A stretch of 16,996 nucleotides of DNA from Planctomycetota bacterium (lineage in GTDB: Bacteria; Planctomycetota; PUPC01; JACPCR01), in contig JASLXP010000232.1 in NCBI GenBank assembly GCA_030740295.1, positions 1 through 16,996 of the forward strand, written 5' to 3'. The notes beneath the pieces are model-generated. The model was given only the letters and a program-made list of their open reading frames with translations. It ran no database searches and had not been told where the DNA came from. Positions 13,892 through 16,996 of this stretch are shown piece by piece (position 1 is the first letter of the stretch; each line of letters begins with the position of its first letter). The translations under genes and the position numbers were made by a program.

Positions 13892-15133
13892 TCAATTCAT
13901 AAAGGCATCGACTTCTTCTTTTGCTATGCGCACCCATTCGGCCAGGCGGTGCGGCTCGCCATTGACGGTGTGGGTGTCTTTCATGATCAGCTCGACAATG
14001 CATCCACGAGTCTTCTCGAGGTCGTCGCGAGTCGATTTCCGCACGGCATCCGGATTCCATGCGACCGAGGCCAGGATTGCGGGGTTGGGCTTGCGTGAAT
14101 AGATGTACTGGTCACCGATTTCTTCCGCTCCCTTGGCCAGATCCACATACGGGCTCATCGAAACACGCCGCAGCCGGGGGATCTTCCTGACTTCGTTCAT
14201 CTTGAGATGCAGCGGCTCACAGCACCCGTAGCAGTTCAGGCCGAAACGCGACAGAAATTGAATCTCATAGCGAAGCGCGAACTCCTCGTGCATTGCCGGC
14301 GATACTTCAGAAAAGATCTGCGCGGTCGCAAAGCCCCACAAGTCTCTGGTGCGCACGTGCGTGCCGTCGAAGTCCGACTGAGGCAACTGATCCGTGTAAC
14401 CCACGCCGCCCGAACCGACGTAGTCTTTTTTGTTGTTCAGACCGAGCGCGCCTTCGGCTTCGAGCTTATCCAGGTTGGCAAGCGTGCAGTCCGTCAGGAA
14501 TTGAAGGCAGCGGTGCAGCCACTCCGGCCGGTCAGCCAGGTCGAGGAGCAGTTGCCCGAACCCTCGCCACTGGGAGAAAAGATCGACAACGGCAAAACCT
14601 GAGTAAGAGCCGCCTTTCTTTTCCACCGGAAGAATCCCGTCGAACAGCGCGCATGCCTCCTCGTAACGGCGCTCGGACTCCTCCCAGTCGACAGTGACTT
14701 CCGGCTTGCGCACTTTCTCAAAGAAATCCTCTTCCGTGGAGATGACCGTATCGTAGCCGGCTGCACCGGTTGGATGCTTCGGCCGCGTAGTATGCGCAGA
14801 GACACCGTACCCGGAATTGTGGACAACAATCGGCGTATGGACCGTTCCGGAAATGACGTTGTCGTCCTTCAGATGCTCATGATGGTAGAGCCTTACTCGC
14901 AGGTCCCGTTCGTACCCGCGGCATGTGGGATCCGTCGTCTGTAAAACGTCGCCAGGCATAGCCTCCCGCCACGAGCCTTCAGGAAAAATGAGTACCAGCG
15001 GCCGTTTCAACTCCAGATTATTGTGCTGCCGCCAGAGCTCAGCCTTCTCTGCCTGTTCAGGAAGCGCTGCGACTTCAGCCACGCGTTTCGCCAGGTCCCG
15101 AATGATGGAAACGTCCTTTGAAGGGAAATTCAT
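13892..15133 (-). CDS. Divergent URO-D superfamily protein with YGCCEPLH motif
   Basis: 413 residues, longer than classic URO-D (~350). It belongs to a separate branch: an N-terminal region MNFPSKDVSIIRDLAKRVAE, then PLVLIFPEGSW (45-55), an aromatic loop DLFSQWRGFGQLL (184-196), and the hallmark GLNCYGCCEPLH (298-309) followed by KIPRLRRVSMSPYVD (317-331). The Cys-Cys...His cluster at 302-309 sits where MtaA-type methyltransferases have the H-x-C zinc site, so a metal-binding role is plausible. The C-terminus (DTHTVNGEPHRLAEWVRIAK) is not the 'PPEN' end of the neighbouring URO-D-like protein. It starts 43 bases after the stop of that neighbour on the same strand and most likely shares its transcript. 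A GAG about 8 bases ahead of ATG 15133 may serve as ribosome site. It converges on the glycoside-hydrolase-like gene with 45 bases between the stops and no clear hairpin. Substrate unknown. Confidence 0.7.
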   Translation of the reverse strand: MNFPSKDVSIIRDLAKRVAEVAALPEQAEKAELWRQHNNLELKRPLVLIFPEGSWREAMPGDVLQTTDPTCRGYERDLRVRLYHHEHLKDDNVISGTVHTPIVVHNSGYGVSAHTTRPKHPTGAAGYDTVISTEEDFFEKVRKPEVTVDWEESERRYEEACALFDGILPVEKKGGSYSGFAVVDLFSQWRGFGQLLLDLADRPEWLHRCLQFLTDCTLANLDKLEAEGALGLNNKKDYVGSGGVGYTDQLPQSDFDGTHVRTRDLWGFATAQIFSEVSPAMHEEFALRYEIQFLSRFGLNCYGCCEPLHLKMNEVRKIPRLRRVSMSPYVDLAKGAEEIGDQYIYSRKPNPAILASVAWNPDAVRKSTRDDLEKTRGCIVELIMKDTHTVNGEPHRLAEWVRIAKEEVDAFMN

Positions 15134-15176
15134 GATGGTTCTCGTGGTTGGTGTGGTTTTTCATTCGTTACTGCCT

Positions 15177-16220
15177 CTACGCACTCCCGCACTTTGCGGC
15201 CTCAGCGTAAAGGGCGATAACGTTTTCCGGGGGCACGTCTTTATTGACGGAATGATCGGGGCCGACTATGTAGCCGCCGTCTGAGCCCAGGACGCTGATT
15301 CGCTCCCGGACTTCGCGGCGCACGTCTTCCTCCGTTCCCCTCGGCAGCGTCTGCTGGGTGTTGATCGCACCGTAGAAGACAACGTCCTTGCCGAAGTCGC
15401 GCTTCAGGCGTTCCGGGGACATGCCCGGCAGATGCACCTGGCACGGTTCGAGGATGTCGATGCCCATGTCGATCAGGTCCGGCAGCAGATCGCTCATCGC
15501 CCCGCAGCAGTGATACCAGATGAGTTTGTCGTGAGACTTTACCAGCTCCCAGAGCCGGGCCAGCGCGGGTTTGTAAAACCGGCGCCAGTCTTCGAGGGAA
15601 AAAAAGAGCGTCGTATCGGTCGCGTAGTCGTCCCATTGATGGAAGCAGTCAATAAGGTCCCCGTTGGCCTCCAACTGCCGACGGGTTGATTCGTAAAGAA
15701 AGTCACCGATTTGTGCTGCCGCGGCTTCGACGATTGCCGGGTTCTCTTTCATGTTGATGAGCAGCGGCTCCATCGACATGAGGTCTGCGAGCTTGCACCA
15801 GACCGGGTCGCAGCCAAGGTTGACAAAATGGCGGGACAGGTATTCCCGGCGCTCCGGCTCGATGGGCAGTATTTCGAGCCAGTCAGGATCCGGCCATTCG
15901 TAAGCTTCGATATCGGCAACGGTCTCCGCGTGGCGCAGAGGGCGCGTGTAGACCTCCTCGGTGTAGGGCGGCCCGCCGCCTCCCCAGAGTTCGCGCTTGT
16001 TCCCGTTTTCGTCCAGCCGTTCCGGTACCTTCCACCAGCTCCCACCGATGCCGCGTACATCAATGCCAAGCTCGTCGTAAATTTTCTCCATGTCCTCCAT
16101 GCCGAAATAGTCTTTAATCGTCTGCTGCGATTCTTCGCCGTAAAAGCCCATGATGTAGAAGGGCAGGCGATCTGCATGTTTCCGTTGCACTGCGGCCAGA
16201 ACACGTTCTTTGGATGTCAT
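15177..16220 (-). CDS. URO-D superfamily protein with intact H-x-C metal motif
   Basis: 347 residues from the chosen start MTSKERVLAAVQRKHADRLP. A longer reading from 16283 adds 21 residues with no family match and overlaps the promoter candidate, while ATG 16220 has AAGGA 9 bases ahead, so the short form is preferred. The chain follows the URO-D-like barrel: IWYHCCGAMSDLLPDLI (234-250) has His237-Cys238-Cys239-Gly240, matching the H-x-C-G zinc motif of MtaA/CmuA methyltransferases. The end, GGYIVGPDHSVNKDVPPENV (315-334), has His323 about where MtaA-type enzymes carry the last Cys ligand. A zinc-dependent alkyl transfer is therefore chemically possible, but no corrinoid protein gene is in the window. 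It is preceded on the same strand by a Gfo/Idh/MocA gene (172-base gap) and followed by the second URO-D-like gene (43 bases). It is not HemE. Substrate unknown. Confidence 0.78.
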   Translation of the reverse strand: MTSKERVLAAVQRKHADRLPFYIMGFYGEESQQTIKDYFGMEDMEKIYDELGIDVRGIGGSWWKVPERLDENGNKRELWGGGGPPYTEEVYTRPLRHAETVADIEAYEWPDPDWLEILPIEPERREYLSRHFVNLGCDPVWCKLADLMSMEPLLINMKENPAIVEAAAAQIGDFLYESTRRQLEANGDLIDCFHQWDDYATDTTLFFSLEDWRRFYKPALARLWELVKSHDKLIWYHCCGAMSDLLPDLIDMGIDILEPCQVHLPGMSPERLKRDFGKDVVFYGAINTQQTLPRGTEEDVRREVRERISVLGSDGGYIVGPDHSVNKDVPPENVIALYAEAAKCGSA

Positions 16221-16288
16221 GGTAATAATCCTTTTGCGTCCATTGTGAGATCGCAGGTCCAGAGCCACGTTGGCCCCGGGCAAGTTTC

Positions 16289-16297
16289 AATATACCA
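16289..16297 (-). promoter_or_regulatory. Extended -10 promoter candidate for the paired URO-D-like genes
   Basis: The minus strand reads TGGTATATT, an extended -10 (TGn followed by a 5-of-6 match to TATAAT), with no convincing -35. The leader would be about 60 bases to ATG 16220. If real, the two URO-D-like genes can be transcribed independently of the oxidoreductase gene upstream. The remainder of the gap 16221-16392 shows nothing else I can support. Confidence 0.28.
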
Positions 16298-16392
16298 CTG
16301 CACGTGTCACTTCTCGCACAACCAGATCCGAACACTCGGTGATCATTCGCAGCGTCGCATTCATTGGCTCGTAAAGAATCCTTCGTCCTGGC

Positions 16393-16996
16393 CTACTGGG
16401 TCTGATCGGTGAAAGCTCCTGCTTTCCTCAGTTCCTCGACACCGGAACCCATCATCGAAATCGGGAACGAAATTTTGGCGCAGTCGTTGAGCTGGGATTG
16501 ATAGATCGCCATGACCACCTCCATCGATCTCCGGCCGATCCGGCCGTCACTGCGGAGCGTGGCCTTGCCTTCCAGGGCATCGAGCAACTCTTCCAGTGCG
16601 AGAACATAGGTGGATACCGGCGCAGGATGATCTATCTCCTTTGGATCGAGCGAGGCCCACCTGAAACCGCTGTCCGGCTCGACCATTCGTTCAACGGATT
16701 GGAGCAATTCGATCTTCTCCGCCTGGATTCGAATGACGCCTTCCGAGCCGCGGAGCTCGAAATCGAAGCTCTGGAAATCGGTGAGTTCAGCCCCGTGGAT
16801 AAGCCCCGTGACGCCGCTCTTAAAGCGGATCATGGCAGCACTGAAATCCTCCACCGCCCACGGTCGCATGCGCTGCTCGGCCATGCCGCAGAGCCAGTCG
16901 ATCTCGCCCGCGAGCATGTCCATCTGATCGAATGCGTGGGTGAAGTCGTGTAGGAGCGGCCCTTCGTTCTCGCTACGCCATGAGGGTGACGGCTTG
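16393..16996 (-). CDS. Gfo/Idh/MocA family oxidoreductase, C-terminal part (N-terminus outside window)
   Basis: The frame is open to the right edge of the window, so the visible 200 residues are the C-terminal half of a longer gene; the internal ATG at 16923 is not the start. The visible chain begins KPSPSWRSENEGPLLHDFTH, then AFDQMDMLAGEIDWLCG. The G-P-L-L-x-D-x-x-x-H pattern is the substrate-domain motif after the Rossmann half in Gfo/Idh/MocA dehydrogenases, with its His as a likely catalytic residue. Next come beta-sheet strands of the C-terminal domain (FSAAMIRFKSGVTGLIHGAE, FDFELRGSEGVIRIQ) and the family-typical tail ALEELLDALEGKATLRSDGR then R..MEVVMAIYQS. These enzymes oxidise or reduce sugars and inositols using tightly bound NAD(P); some are GH109-type glycosidases. 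It lies upstream of two URO-D-like genes on the same strand, as is common in sugar-use clusters of these phyla. Confidence 0.88.
   Translation of the reverse strand, partial: KPSPSWRSENEGPLLHDFTHAFDQMDMLAGEIDWLCGMAEQRMRPWAVEDFSAAMIRFKSGVTGLIHGAELTDFQSFDFELRGSEGVIRIQAEKIELLQSVERMVEPDSGFRWASLDPKEIDHPAPVSTYVLALEELLDALEGKATLRSDGRIGRRSMEVVMAIYQSQLNDCAKISFPISMMGSGVEELRKAGAFTDQTQ

Noticed and set aside
9865..16220. Reading the URO-D-like genes as HemE (heme biosynthesis)
   Set aside because: Three copies in a sugar island, altered active-site strands, and MtaA-like motifs argue against true uroporphyrinogen decarboxylase.
15711..16412. 233-residue plus-strand open frame opposite the URO-D-like gene
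   Set aside because: Shadow of a well-supported gene; the product lacks domains and starts mid-gene.
16393..16923. Treating ATG 16923 as the true start of the oxidoreductase
   Set aside because: The frame stays open to the window edge, and the extra 24 residues contain the family motif GPLLHDFTH, so the gene is simply cut by the window.
1..16996. CRISPR arrays, tRNA or rRNA genes, insertion sequences, phage genes
   Set aside because: Scanned by eye on both strands; no regularly spaced repeats, clover-leaf patterns, transposase or integrase motifs were found.

Overview
The window looks like chromosomal DNA of an uncultured, GC-rich Gram-negative bacterium of the PVC / Hydrogenedentota / Lentisphaerota kind. 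This is inferred from gene content only. The pointers are a large pseudopilin of the 'GFTLIE ... GDGHVE' type, several divergent URO-D superfamily proteins beside a Gfo/Idh/MocA oxidoreductase, a big secreted glycoside-hydrolase-like protein, and a lipoprotein made of HEAT-like repeats. There is no RNA gene, CRISPR array, insertion sequence or phage gene. Genes are densely packed; the longest gap is about 240 bases.

Layout. (1) 1-1362, plus strand: the tail of an unidentified gene overlaps by 4 bases (GTGA) a LuxC-type fatty acyl-CoA reductase. (2) 1369-4433, minus strand: a cassette read HEAT-repeat lipoprotein -> pseudopilin with a C-terminal PA14-like domain -> secreted alpha/beta-hydrolase-like protein that has lost both its catalytic Ser and His. 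A good promoter candidate lies before the first gene and a strong intrinsic terminator lies between the second and third. (3) 4609-6732, plus strand: a polytopic GT-C/GT39-like membrane glycosyltransferase whose 3' end overlaps a convergent pilT by 45 bases. (4) 6688-9714, minus strand: a small secreted protein of unknown function, a HddA-type GHMP sugar kinase and a PilT-family ATPase, each probably with its own promoter. (5) 9865-16996: a carbohydrate-related block. One URO-D-like gene (minus) is divergent from an 857-residue secreted glycoside-hydrolase-like protein (plus). That gene converges on a minus-strand run of Gfo/Idh/MocA oxidoreductase (cut by the window end) -> URO-D-like -> second, more divergent URO-D-like gene.

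How the genes may work together. The carbohydrate block is best read as a catabolic island: a secreted enzyme works on a polysaccharide outside the cytoplasm, an NAD(P)-dependent oxidoreductase acts on the released sugar, and the URO-D-like proteins carry out an unknown step. The three URO-D-like proteins differ in their putative metal site, so they are probably not redundant, and none should be called HemE. The middle of the window is envelope-related: lipoprotein, pseudopilin, membrane glycosyltransferase, heptose-type sugar kinase, PilT. The most unusual items are the PA14-tipped pseudopilin and the catalytically dead hydrolase with TPR tail beside it, which together may form a non-enzymatic glycan-binding surface or pseudopilus assembly. 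That is a hypothesis.
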